13,831 bases of DNA from Teretinema sp964641135. GTDB lineage: Bacteria; Spirochaetota; Spirochaetia; Treponematales; Treponemataceae. The notes below the pieces were generated by a model, which was given only the letters and a program-made list of their open reading frames with translations, had not been told where the DNA came from and did not search any database. The position numbers and the translations under genes are program-made. Location of the stretch: assembly GCA_964641135.1 (NCBI GenBank), contig CAZXJV010000077.1, positions 1-13,831 of the forward strand, in the 5' to 3' direction. Below, in pieces: positions 1 to 6,729 of the stretch (its first letter is position 1; each line of letters begins with the position of its first letter).

Positions 1-389
1 TAGTTGAAGTTGGAGTTGATATTCCAAATGCAACATGTATGGTTATTGAACATGCTGAACGATTTGGGCTTGCAGCACTTCATCAGCTACGAGGCAGAAT
101 CGGCCGCGGAAAATCTCAATCATGGTGTTTCCTTATTTATGACAAGAAACTGACAGACGATGCCAAAGCACGACTGAAAGTCCTGCACAGAACAACCGAT
201 GGATTTGTAATCGCGGAAGAAGATCTACATATTCGTGGCCCCGGAGAACTGACCGGTATCCGTCAATCCGGTTTCGATGCGTTTACTATTGCTGATCCTG
301 TTCGGGACTCTGCGGTTCTGCTTGAAGCAAGGACTGCAGCATTCAAGGAACTTGTCGCTTTGTATAAATGTGATACGGTATCAGACTGA
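1..389 (+). CDS. recG: ATP-dependent DNA helicase RecG, C-terminal part (partial)
   Basis: The reading frame is open from base 3 and ends with TGA at 387-389; the start lies outside the window. RecG is a monomeric superfamily 2 helicase that remodels stalled replication forks and Holliday junctions. The visible part begins in helicase motif V (VEVGVDIPNAT) and continues through motif VI (HQLRGRIGRG, with the arginines that contact ATP). It then runs into the C-terminal region that RecG shares with Mfd (EEDLHIRGPGELTGIRQSGF). About 128 residues are present. PriA and Mfd also carry a GRIGRG motif, but the RGPGELTGIRQSG segment and the short tail fit RecG best. The gene converges on pyrG, with an inverted repeat between them. 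Confidence 0.93.
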   Translation, partial: VEVGVDIPNATCMVIEHAERFGLAALHQLRGRIGRGKSQSWCFLIYDKKLTDDAKARLKVLHRTTDGFVIAEEDLHIRGPGELTGIRQSGFDAFTIADPVRDSAVLLEARTAAFKELVALYKCDTVSD

Positions 390-405
390 TTCACATTTTC
401 TGTAA

Positions 406-456
406 CAGCAACAGGGATTTGATGACAATAAAATCTGTTTTCATCATATCCCGCTG
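406..456. terminator. Imperfect hairpin between convergent recG and pyrG
   Basis: Arms GGGAT-t-TGATGA (414-425) and TCATCA-t-ATCCC (441-452) pair with a single mismatch. Outer CAGC (406-409) can pair with GCTG (453-456). It lies in the 88-base gap between two convergent stop codons, where a bidirectional terminator is expected. No long T-run follows on either strand, so intrinsic termination is plausible but not assured. Confidence 0.45.
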
Positions 457-477
457 CTTTACGTATGCTCCTTCCTT

Positions 478-2085
478 TTACTTCAATTGAACGGCCAGTG
501 CAGCACCTACAAAATCCCTGAACAGCGGATGAGGGCGATTTGGCCGCGAGCCGAATTCTGGATGAAATTGAACACCTACAAACCAGGGGTGATCACGATT
601 TTCGATTATTTCTATCAGATTACGCTCAGGATTTCTTCCGGTCAGATTCATTTGGGACTGTTCAAACTGACTGCGGTAGACATTATTGAATTCATAGCGG
701 TGGCGATGCCGTTCCTGGATATCATGAAGTTTATATGCCTGTTCGGCAAGAGAACCTTCAGCAATCAGACAACGGCAGGTCCCCAAACGCAATGTACCTC
801 CAAGCTGAACACCCTGTTGATCCGGCATCAGATCTATTACCGGATATGGTGTAGCAGAATTAAACTCGGAAGAGTTTGCGTCTTCCAGACCAAGAACATT
901 ACGGGCGTATTCGATAACAGCTATTTGCATACCCAGACAAATTCCAAAATACGGTATCTTTTTTTCCCGGGCATACCGTGCAGTTTCAATCATACCTTCG
1001 GTACCACGATCGCCAAAACCACCAGGAACAATAACCGCAGATGATTTTCCCAACAGCTCTGATGCTCGCTCCTGGCTCGATATTTTTTCTGCATCAATCC
1101 ATTCGATCCGTACTTTAACTCCGTGATAGGTTCCGGCCGCTGTTAATGCCTCTACAACGCTGAGATATGCATCCGGTAAATCAACATACTTACCAACCAG
1201 GGCAATTGACACTTCACCTTCCGGATGATAGAAGCGATCAACCATAGCAGACCAGTCTTCCAGATGAACATCACAGTCTCCGAGACTGAGCAACTGACAT
1301 AGCTTGCGGCCAAGTCCGGCCTTTTCAAGCATCAACGGAACCTCATATATACTTTTCGCATTCAGATTTTCAATGATTGCATCCTGATCAACATTACAGA
1401 ACAAACTCAGTTTTTGCCGTATAGCTTTGCTCAAAGATTTTTCACTTCGACACATGATGATATCAGGCTGAATACCAAACCCCAGCAATTCTTTTACACT
1501 GTGCTGCATAGGTTTTGTTTTTAGCTCTCCACACTCTTTCAGGTATGGCAATAATCCAAGATGAATAAAAACACAATTATCCCTGCCTACTTTTGCCCTG
1601 ATCTGACGTATTGCCTCGATAAAAGGCAGGCTTTCAATATCTCCTACGGTTCCACCTATTTCATTAATTACAACTTCCGCTCCGGTATCACGGGCTGTCT
1701 GGAGAATGCGGCTCTGAATCTCGTCTGTGACATGTGGTATTACCTGAACAGTATTTCCGTTATACCCGCCTGAGCGTTCTCGATCCAGTATTGCAAGATA
1801 CACCTTTCCGGCTGTTGTATTATTAAATCGGCGAAGCGAGACATCTGTAAACCGTTCATAATGACCAAGATCCAGATCGGTCTCTCCGCCGTCTTCAGTA
1901 ACAAAGACTTCACCATGCTGAAGTGGATTCATCATACCAGGGTCAATATTCAGATAAGGATCAAACTTCTGGTTAACTACTTTGATACCCCGGCTTTTTA
2001 ACAACAGACCAATCGAAGCAGCAGTGATGCCCTTACCGAGCGATGACACTACGCCTCCCGTAATAAAGATGAATTTCGACTTCAT
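478..2085 (-). CDS. pyrG: CTP synthase (glutamine-hydrolysing)
   Basis: CTP synthase aminates UTP to CTP using ATP and ammonia released from glutamine, the last step of de novo CTP synthesis. The protein is 535 aa, the usual length. The N-terminal synthetase domain has the P-loop region GGVVSSLGKG (10-19), and the NEIGGTVGDIES motif is at 141-152. The C-terminal class I glutamine amidotransferase domain has PGGFGDRG (354-361), the nucleophile Cys383 in GICLGMQ, and His508/Glu510 in FHPEFGSRP. The frame stays open 22 codons further upstream, but that extension translates a GC-rich hairpin. I therefore start at the ATG at 2083-2085, which gives the family N-terminus MKSKFIFITGG and follows a GAGGAA Shine-Dalgarno. 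amtB lies upstream on the same strand. A separate promoter and hairpin suggest independent control. Confidence 0.97.
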   Translation of the reverse strand: MKSKFIFITGGVVSSLGKGITAASIGLLLKSRGIKVVNQKFDPYLNIDPGMMNPLQHGEVFVTEDGGETDLDLGHYERFTDVSLRRFNNTTAGKVYLAILDRERSGGYNGNTVQVIPHVTDEIQSRILQTARDTGAEVVINEIGGTVGDIESLPFIEAIRQIRAKVGRDNCVFIHLGLLPYLKECGELKTKPMQHSVKELLGFGIQPDIIMCRSEKSLSKAIRQKLSLFCNVDQDAIIENLNAKSIYEVPLMLEKAGLGRKLCQLLSLGDCDVHLEDWSAMVDRFYHPEGEVSIALVGKYVDLPDAYLSVVEALTAAGTYHGVKVRIEWIDAEKISSQERASELLGKSSAVIVPGGFGDRGTEGMIETARYAREKKIPYFGICLGMQIAVIEYARNVLGLEDANSSEFNSATPYPVIDLMPDQQGVQLGGTLRLGTCRCLIAEGSLAEQAYKLHDIQERHRHRYEFNNVYRSQFEQSQMNLTGRNPERNLIEIIENRDHPWFVGVQFHPEFGSRPNRPHPLFRDFVGAALAVQLK

Positions 2086-2112
2086 TGTTTCCTCATCTGC
2101 AAACACAAATAA

Positions 2113-2142
2113 ACGGGCCCGGCCATGAGGCCGGGAACCCGT
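2113..2142 (-). terminator. GC-rich hairpin in the amtB-pyrG gap (amtB terminator and/or pyrG leader attenuator)
   Basis: Read on the minus strand, CCCGGCC-TCAT-GGCCGGG forms a perfect 7-bp stem. It is extended by outer ACGGG/CCCGT with a 2-nt TT bulge, and is followed by the T-rich run TTTATTTGTGTTT. This is an acceptable intrinsic terminator for amtB. Because a pyrG promoter lies just upstream of it (2153-2181), it would also be at the very start of the pyrG leader and could act as an attenuator. Confidence 0.65.
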
Positions 2143-2152
2143 CCTGTACATA

Positions 2153-2181
2153 ATTTTATGTTAAAAAACCAGCGTTTTCAA
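2153..2181 (-). promoter_or_regulatory. Predicted sigma70-type promoter for pyrG
   Basis: On the minus strand TTGAAA (2176-2181) and TAAAAT (2153-2158) are separated by exactly 17 bases. The predicted start is near 2146, giving a leader of about 60 nt to the pyrG ATG. The leader consists mainly of the GC-rich hairpin at 2113-2142. Confidence 0.6.
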
Positions 2182-2188
2182 CAAACCT

Positions 2189-3442
2189 TTATTTTTCCCA
2201 CTCCGGATAAGCGCTCATTCCATGTTCAGAAATATCAAGACCCATCTCTTCTTCTTCCGGATCAACCCTCAGGCCGATAGTCTTTTTTATTACAATGAAC
2301 AACAATCCTGCGGTAAGTACAACCCATGCTCCGATTGCTATTACACCAACAGCCTGTACTCCCAGCAGGTTGAATCCTCCGCCGTAAAACAGCCCCAGCA
2401 CAGCATCCTCGCCTTCGCCATAATTTGCAAAAAGACCTACAGCAAGGGTACCCCAAATACCATTCAAAAGGTGTACGGAAGTCGCACCGACCGGATCATC
2501 AATTTTCAGAACCTTATCGATAAACTCGACACCAAAAACAACCAGGAACCCTGCGATAACACCGATTGCCAATGCGCCGTACAGTGTCACAACCTGACAA
2601 CCGGCAGTAATACCTACCAGACCGGCAAGTATACCGTTCAGGGTCATTGACACATCAGGCTTGCCGTAGCGGAGCCAGGTTACAGCCATGGTTACAAAGG
2701 CTGCAGCAGCGGCTGCAAGATTGGTTGTCATTGCGATATACCCGATTTCTTCGCTGACACCCAGTGTCGATCCGGCATTGAAACCGAACCATCCGATCCA
2801 CAGGATAAAGGCACCGGCAGCTCCAAGAGGAAGATTATGACCAGGAATGGCGTTTACCTTTCCATCGGGATCATATTTGCCTTTTCGTGCACCGATTATC
2901 ATTGCGCCCATTAAAGCAGCCCAACCGCCTACAGAGTGTACAATTGTTGAACCGGCAAAGTCTACAAACCCGAGTTCTGTAAGCCAGCCCCCGCCCCAGG
3001 TCCAGTGTCCTACAACAGGATAAATGAACAGGGTAATGACAAAACTATACATCAGATAGGCCTTGAATTTAGTGCGTTCAGCCATGGCTCCTGAAACAAT
3101 AGTTGCGGCTGTTGCGGCAAACACTGTCTGGAAGATGATAAACACACTTGGTGACAGATCCCCGAATACCTCAAGGTCAAGCAATTCCGGTCTCAGAAAT
3201 CCGCTCACACCGGCAAGACCATAAAATGACGCACCGAACATCAATCCGAATCCGACAAGATAATACACTATCGAGCCAACCGAAAAATCCATCACATTCT
3301 TCATGATAATATTGGCAGCACTTTTACTCCGTGTAAAACCGGCTTCAACAAGAGCAAAGCCGAGCTGCATGGCAAAAACCAAAACAGCAGCAACCAGAAC
3401 CCAGACCATATCGATCCTGCGAACAAGTTCCATCATGTCCAT
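2189..3442 (-). CDS. amtB: Ammonium transporter AmtB
   Basis: This is an inner-membrane trimeric channel that conducts ammonium/ammonia and is gated by the PII protein GlnK. The protein is 417 aa with about eleven hydrophobic segments. Family residues are visible: Asp161 in DFAGSTIVHSVGGW, and the pore histidine pair His169 and His324 (TSVHLLNGIWG). The cytoplasmic tail GLRVDPEEEEMGLDISEHG is the part that normally meets GlnK. The frame opens 24 codons earlier, but that extension runs through a terminator hairpin. The chosen ATG at 3440-3442 follows a strong GGAAGGAG placed five bases upstream. glnK lies immediately upstream, separated by that hairpin. I see no separate promoter in the gap, so amtB probably depends on readthrough from glnK. 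Confidence 0.97.
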   Translation of the reverse strand: MDMMELVRRIDMVWVLVAAVLVFAMQLGFALVEAGFTRSKSAANIIMKNVMDFSVGSIVYYLVGFGLMFGASFYGLAGVSGFLRPELLDLEVFGDLSPSVFIIFQTVFAATAATIVSGAMAERTKFKAYLMYSFVITLFIYPVVGHWTWGGGWLTELGFVDFAGSTIVHSVGGWAALMGAMIIGARKGKYDPDGKVNAIPGHNLPLGAAGAFILWIGWFGFNAGSTLGVSEEIGYIAMTTNLAAAAAAFVTMAVTWLRYGKPDVSMTLNGILAGLVGITAGCQVVTLYGALAIGVIAGFLVVFGVEFIDKVLKIDDPVGATSVHLLNGIWGTLAVGLFANYGEGEDAVLGLFYGGGFNLLGVQAVGVIAIGAWVVLTAGLLFIVIKKTIGLRVDPEEEEMGLDISEHGMSAYPEWEK

Positions 3443-3469
3443 ATCTACTCCTTCCGGTACACACACAAT

Positions 3470-3519
3470 AAAAAAGGGGACTGGCAAGCGGGTCCGTTTC
3501 CGGGCCTGCACCAATCCCC
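3470..3519 (-). terminator. Intercistronic terminator/attenuator between glnK and amtB
   Basis: On the minus strand GGGGATTGG (3519-3511) pairs with CCAGTCCCC (3485-3477). A shorter inner CCG-GAAA-CGG stem lies between them, and a run of six T follows. The T-run ends about 26 bases before the amtB start codon. The left arm can instead form a competing hairpin, CAAT-GGGG-ATTG (3512-3523), strengthened by flanking CAC/GTG. The element thus has the layout of a regulated terminator inside the operon. Confidence 0.7.
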
Positions 3520-3546
3520 ATTGATGGTGTTCCGTTCATTGTTTTC

Positions 3547-3885
3547 TTACAGGGCTACCTGTCCCCGCTCTCCGGTCCTGATCCTGACCGCATCTGCAAC
3601 ATCATAGACAAAGACCTTGCCATCTCCATGATTACCGGTTGCAATGTGCTTGCACAGTTCCTGAATCAAGGTATCCTTGACATCATCAGTTACTACCGTC
3701 TCGACCTTGAGCTTGGGCAGCAGATTCACTGTGTATTCGGTACCACGGTAGATATGAGTTATCCCCTTCTGGTTTCCGAATCCCATGATGTTCGTTACCA
3801 TCATTCCACGTGAACCGGCATCGTTAAGGATGTTCTTTACGACCTCCAGTTTCTCAGGCCTGATGATAATCTCCAGTTTCTTCAT
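3547..3885 (-). CDS. glnK: Nitrogen regulatory protein PII (GlnK/GlnB type)
   Basis: PII is a homotrimeric signal protein that reads 2-oxoglutarate and ATP/ADP and, in the GlnK type, plugs AmtB. The protein is 112 aa, the standard length. The T-loop is present with Tyr51 in YRGTEYTVNLLPKLKVE, the residue that is uridylylated in proteobacteria; whether it is modified here is unknown. The C-terminal signature TGNHGDGKVFVYDVADAVRIRTGE carries the nucleotide-binding residues. The start is the ATG at 3883-3885, preceded by GGAGG; the longer open frame lacks family similarity. The gene begins inside the last 32 bases of the ANTAR gene, implying translational coupling. Adjacency to amtB favours GlnK over GlnB. 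Confidence 0.95.
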   Translation of the reverse strand: MKKLEIIIRPEKLEVVKNILNDAGSRGMMVTNIMGFGNQKGITHIYRGTEYTVNLLPKLKVETVVTDDVKDTLIQELCKHIATGNHGDGKVFVYDVADAVRIRTGERGQVAL

Positions 3886-4474
3886 GTGAACCTCCATTCG
3901 CCGGCGCGAACACCAGCGTATTATCAATAACCATCTGCGCAGCTTCTACCAGTTTTAATCCCCTGTCCATTGCCGATTTTTGAAGAAACCGGTGGGACTG
4001 CGACTCTGTCATCCTGTGCGCCTCCATAAGTCTGTTTTTGGCACGCAGGATGAGCAGTTTCTCCTCTGCGGGGCGTTCCTGACGAAACGAACGCATATCA
4101 CTAGACCCGCCAAGATGCAGGGCCCTGTGTGCTGCAGACCTCTCTACAAACTCTATCGTCTGAAGAAGATCTACCGGACTGACCGGGTACGGCAAGGCTG
4201 GCAAGTCCTTTCGTGTTATCAGATCTATCTGATGCGGCAGAACTACCGTCACAACCGCAAGACGGCCATCCAGCATGGACATCAGATGTTCAGCAGTCAT
4301 ATCAGCCAGCTGAAAACCGGTAACAGCTACCGGACTTGTACAAAAATCAGAAACGCGGATCACATCAGAAGCCGTTTTAAACGTATACTCGACGCTATAT
4401 CCACCACGTGTTAAAACAGCGGTAATCCAGTTAGTGAGCAACGGATTTGGAAATGCAACAATCACGCTTTTCAT
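3854..4474 (-). CDS. ANTAR-domain RNA-binding antiterminator with pseudo-receiver domain
   Basis: A 206-aa protein. Residues about 138-186 (EEKLLILRAKNRLMEAHRM, then FLQKSAMDRGLKLVEAAQMVI) match the three-helix ANTAR fold of NasR, AmiR and EutV, which bind leader RNA hairpins and prevent transcription termination. Residues 1-110 resemble a response-regulator receiver by length and pattern, but the usual acidic residues are absent. The N-terminus reads VIVAFPNP instead of a DD motif, the phosphoacceptor position reads AVTGFQ, and the KP motif region reads PYPVSP. It should therefore not be activated by ordinary aspartyl phosphorylation. The start codon lies one base after the glnA stop, and the 3' end overlaps glnK. 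Terminator hairpins precede both glnA and amtB and are the obvious candidate targets. ANTAR regulators next to glnA are known in clostridia (NitR, from memory). Confidence 0.9.
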   Translation of the reverse strand: MKSVIVAFPNPLLTNWITAVLTRGGYSVEYTFKTASDVIRVSDFCTSPVAVTGFQLADMTAEHLMSMLDGRLAVVTVVLPHQIDLITRKDLPALPYPVSPVDLLQTIEFVERSAAHRALHLGGSSDMRSFRQERPAEEKLLILRAKNRLMEAHRMTESQSHRFLQKSAMDRGLKLVEAAQMVIDNTLVFAPANGGSHEETGDYHQA

Positions 4475-4475
4475 G

Positions 4476-5807
4476 TCAATACCGGGTCAGATAGGCATCG
4501 ATCTCCCAGTCGCTAATCCGGGTGCGATACTCATCCCACTCCTTCTCCTTTGCTTCAAGAAACCTTTCATATACATGAGAACCCAGAGCACGCAAGGCAA
4601 GGCCATCTTCTTTCATGGCAGAAACAGCCTCTGCAAGGCTACCCGGCAAGCTCTGGATTCCTGCCCCAGCCCGTTCACTGTCCGTCATTGTGAAAATATT
4701 CCGTGCAACCGGTTCAGGTGCGTCCAGTTTCTGTTCTATACCGTCAAGACCGGCCGCCAGTATCAATGCAAAAGCAAGATACGGATTACACGTTGGGTCA
4801 GGACAACGCAATTCTACACGAGTCGACTTGCCCCTAGCCGCAGGAATTCTGATCAGGGGGCTACGGTTGCCGGGCGACCAGGCAACATAAACCGGTGCCT
4901 CATAACCGGGAACAAGGCGTTTGTATGAATTAACCGTCGGATTCGTTATGGCGGCAATCCCCCGCATATGTTTCAGTATACCAGCAATATAACTTCGCGC
5001 AACAGTACTTAAACCAAGAACATCTTCCTCATCGTAAAAGGCGTTATCCCTACCCTTCATAAGCGACATGTTGGTATGCATACCTGAACCGTTTATTCCA
5101 AAGACCGGTTTTGGCATAAAGGATGCATGCAAACCATGACGCTGGGCAATCACTTTAACAACCAGCTTGAAGGTCATCACCCGATCAGCAGTTGTCAAAG
5201 CGTCATCAAACCTGAAATCTATCTCATGCTGCCCCGGAGCTACCTCATGATGAGATGCCTCAATCTCGAAGCCAAGCTGTTCAAGGGTCAAAACCATTTC
5301 CCTGCGGGCATTTTCACCCATATCGGTCGGGCCAAGATCAAAATATCCAGCCTGATCATGAGTTGCAACAGTAGGCTGTCCTTCCTGATCTGTCTGAAAC
5401 AGGAAAAATTCCAGTTCGGGACCAACATTAAAACTGTACCCCAATTTTGCGGCCCGTTCCAGCTGTTTCTTAAGGATATATCGGGGAGAACCTTCAAAAG
5501 GAGTACCGTCAGGCTTATAAATATCACAGATAAAACGACATACCCGCCCTTGTTGAGGCCGCCAGGGCAAGACAGCAAAGGTATTGATATCAGGATGCAG
5601 ATACATATCAGACTCTTCTATACGTACAAAACCTTCAATGGAAGAACCATCTATCATACACTTGTTGTCCAGACATTTTTCAAGCTGACTGGGCGTAATT
5701 GCTACATTTTTCAGCTGTCCGAACAAATCTGTAAATTGCAGACGTATAAACTGAACATCATGTTCAGCTATCAATTCTGCTATATCAGATTTTGTATAGC
5801 TTGTCAT
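4476..5807 (-). CDS. glnA: Glutamine synthetase, type I (alpha subgroup likely)
   Basis: Glutamine synthetase condenses ammonia and glutamate with ATP; it is the main entry of ammonium into metabolism and acts as a dodecamer in the cytoplasm. The protein is 443 aa, the size of the GSI-alpha form of Bacillus and Thermotoga. Visible motifs are the signature IDGSSIEGF, the metal-binding GPELEFFLF, the ATP-binding SHHEVAPGQHEIDFRF, NGSGMHTNMSL and NRSPLIRIP. I see no adenylylation-site NLYDLPPEE-like segment, so control by adenylylation is unlikely. The frame opens 39 codons upstream, but that part covers a terminator hairpin and promoter. The ATG at 5805-5807 follows GAGGAGGAA. It heads a coupled operon with the ANTAR regulator and glnK. 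Confidence 0.97.
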   Translation of the reverse strand: MTSYTKSDIAELIAEHDVQFIRLQFTDLFGQLKNVAITPSQLEKCLDNKCMIDGSSIEGFVRIEESDMYLHPDINTFAVLPWRPQQGRVCRFICDIYKPDGTPFEGSPRYILKKQLERAAKLGYSFNVGPELEFFLFQTDQEGQPTVATHDQAGYFDLGPTDMGENARREMVLTLEQLGFEIEASHHEVAPGQHEIDFRFDDALTTADRVMTFKLVVKVIAQRHGLHASFMPKPVFGINGSGMHTNMSLMKGRDNAFYDEEDVLGLSTVARSYIAGILKHMRGIAAITNPTVNSYKRLVPGYEAPVYVAWSPGNRSPLIRIPAARGKSTRVELRCPDPTCNPYLAFALILAAGLDGIEQKLDAPEPVARNIFTMTDSERAGAGIQSLPGSLAEAVSAMKEDGLALRALGSHVYERFLEAKEKEWDEYRTRISDWEIDAYLTRY

Positions 5808-5823
5808 ATAGTTCCTCCTCTGC

Positions 5824-5872
5824 AAAAAAATAAAAAAAGGCGTTTCGACACCACATGGTATCGAAACGCCTT
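5824..5872 (-). terminator. Leader terminator/attenuator upstream of glnA
   Basis: On the minus strand a 16-bp stem (5857-5872 with 5837-5852, one U-G pair, 4-nt loop) is followed by two runs of seven T separated by one A. It lies between the glnA promoter and the glnA Shine-Dalgarno, so it would stop transcription before the operon unless overcome. A competing hairpin at 5863-5878 uses its upstream arm. Confidence 0.85.
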
Positions 5873-5878
5873 CGTTTC
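5863..5878 (-). promoter_or_regulatory. Candidate antiterminator hairpin in the glnA leader
   Basis: On the minus strand GAAACG-AAGG-CGTTTC is a perfect 6-bp hairpin. Its 3' arm is part of the terminator's 5' arm, so the two structures cannot coexist. This is the layout expected of a protein-stabilised antiterminator. The terminator is much the stronger fold, so a bound factor would be needed. A textbook pair of ANTAR hexaloops is not evident. Confidence 0.5.
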
Positions 5879-5895
5879 TGTCCTTGCATGTACTA

Positions 5896-5924
5896 ACCAT
5901 ATAAAAACTTTCTGAAAGTGTCAA
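5896..5924 (-). promoter_or_regulatory. Predicted sigma70-type promoter for the glnA operon
   Basis: On the minus strand a consensus -35 TTGACA (5919-5924) and -10 TATGGT (5896-5901) are spaced by 17 bases. The DNA just upstream (5925-5970) is very AT-rich, as in an UP element. The predicted start is near 5889, giving a leader of about 80 nt that contains the terminator and antiterminator hairpins. Confidence 0.75.
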
Positions 5925-6024
5925 GCATATTTATACAGTTTTATTCAAAATAATGTATATTTATTAATGCAAACCCCGGGCAGCAGTTTAAATTGATTTT
6001 GAAACCGGTCCATACGTGCGTACT

Positions 6025-6687
6025 TTACCCGAAAAGATCAAAAGCCTGCTCCAGGGAATGAATTTCCTTCCAGGCCATAGAACGAACTTCGGCATCCGGT
6101 ATTACCATATCCGGCACAAGCACCGGTTGCATACCTGCCTGTTTGGCACCACGAATTCCTGCTGGCGAGTCCTCAAAAACAGCAATAGTTGATGGATACA
6201 GGTCACGATTACAGGCTTCGGACAAGCGTTTTGCAGCAAGTACATATATATCCGGAGAGGGTTTTCCTCGAGCAACCTCATTTCCAAATGCAAACGCAGA
6301 AAAGAAACCCAGAAAACCGGCTTTTTGAAGCATCCAGGTCGCAGAATGCCGACTTGTAGAAGTTGCCAAAGCGAGAGGAATACGGGCTTGATATAAACTG
6401 TTCAATAAATCGGCTGCGCCGGGTTTGCAGGGAGGCCCATCGTCATTCATGATTGTTTTCAAGCGTGTTGCTACCGTTTCACTGAACTCGTCAAAGGGAA
6501 AATCGGAACCAAGCGAATTTATAACCAAATCCCGTGTATCGCGACTGTTCCTGCCTACACAGGACATGAACAGCTGTTCATCCATCGTGTATCCTGCAGC
6601 CGTGCATACTTCTGTCCAAACCGAACAGCACAAACGCTCAGTGTCAAACAACAACCCATCCATATCAAAAATCGCCGCATGTATCAT
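6025..6687 (-). CDS. HAD-superfamily hydrolase, subfamily IA (beta-phosphoglucomutase/phosphatase-like)
   Basis: A 220-aa cytoplasmic protein of the haloacid dehalogenase superfamily. Motif I is FDMDGLLFDTE (nucleophile Asp8, acid/base Asp10), motif II is ATSTS (108-112), the motif III lysine is Lys142 in GKPSPD, and motif IV is FEDSPAG (Glu172/Asp173). The helical cap between about 16 and 85 places it with the phosphoglycolate phosphatase and beta-phosphoglucomutase-like group. The substrate cannot be told from sequence. The start at 6685-6687 is fixed by Asp8 and the family N-terminus, but there is no clear Shine-Dalgarno. The ATG lies within a perfect 11-bp inverted repeat that also looks like the terminator of the upstream sigma gene. 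Expression probably depends on readthrough. Confidence 0.87.
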   Translation of the reverse strand: MIHAAIFDMDGLLFDTERLCCSVWTEVCTAAGYTMDEQLFMSCVGRNSRDTRDLVINSLGSDFPFDEFSETVATRLKTIMNDDGPPCKPGAADLLNSLYQARIPLALATSTSRHSATWMLQKAGFLGFFSAFAFGNEVARGKPSPDIYVLAAKRLSEACNRDLYPSTIAVFEDSPAGIRGAKQAGMQPVLVPDMVIPDAEVRSMAWKEIHSLEQAFDLFG

Positions 6688-6696
6688 GCGGCGATT
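6670..6696 (-). terminator. Perfect 11-bp hairpin with T-run overlapping the HAD start codon
   Basis: On the minus strand AATCGCCGCAT-GATAC-ATGCGGCGATT is followed by further T (TTTTTG in total from the arm end). It lies 33 bases beyond the sigma-factor stop codon and fits an intrinsic terminator for that gene. The HAD ATG begins in the 5' arm, and its first codons form the loop and the 3' arm. Confidence 0.65.
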
Positions 6697-6729
6697 GTAT
6701 CAGAGAAATAAGTGCTGTTCCATAAGGTT

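Noticed and set aside
487..1044. Plus-strand open frame of 185 codons inside pyrG, and similar long frames opposite glnA, amtB and alaS.
   Set aside because: They lie antisense to clearly conserved genes, have no ribosome binding site or recognisable protein features, and reflect codon use of the real gene.
2086..2151. N-terminal extension of PyrG by 22 residues.
   Set aside because: It translates the GC-rich hairpin. The family N-terminus and a good Shine-Dalgarno support the start at 2085.
5808..5895. Textbook two-hexaloop ANTAR RNA motif in the glnA leader.
   Set aside because: I found one alternative hairpin but no second stem with an A-x-x-G-x-x hexaloop by eye. Only the competing-hairpin layout is claimed.
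5968..5983. Sigma54-like element upstream of glnA (CTGCCCGGGGTTTGCA on the minus strand).
   Set aside because: The -12 part fits, but the invariant GG of the -24 box is broken. A much better sigma70-type promoter lies 45 bases nearer.
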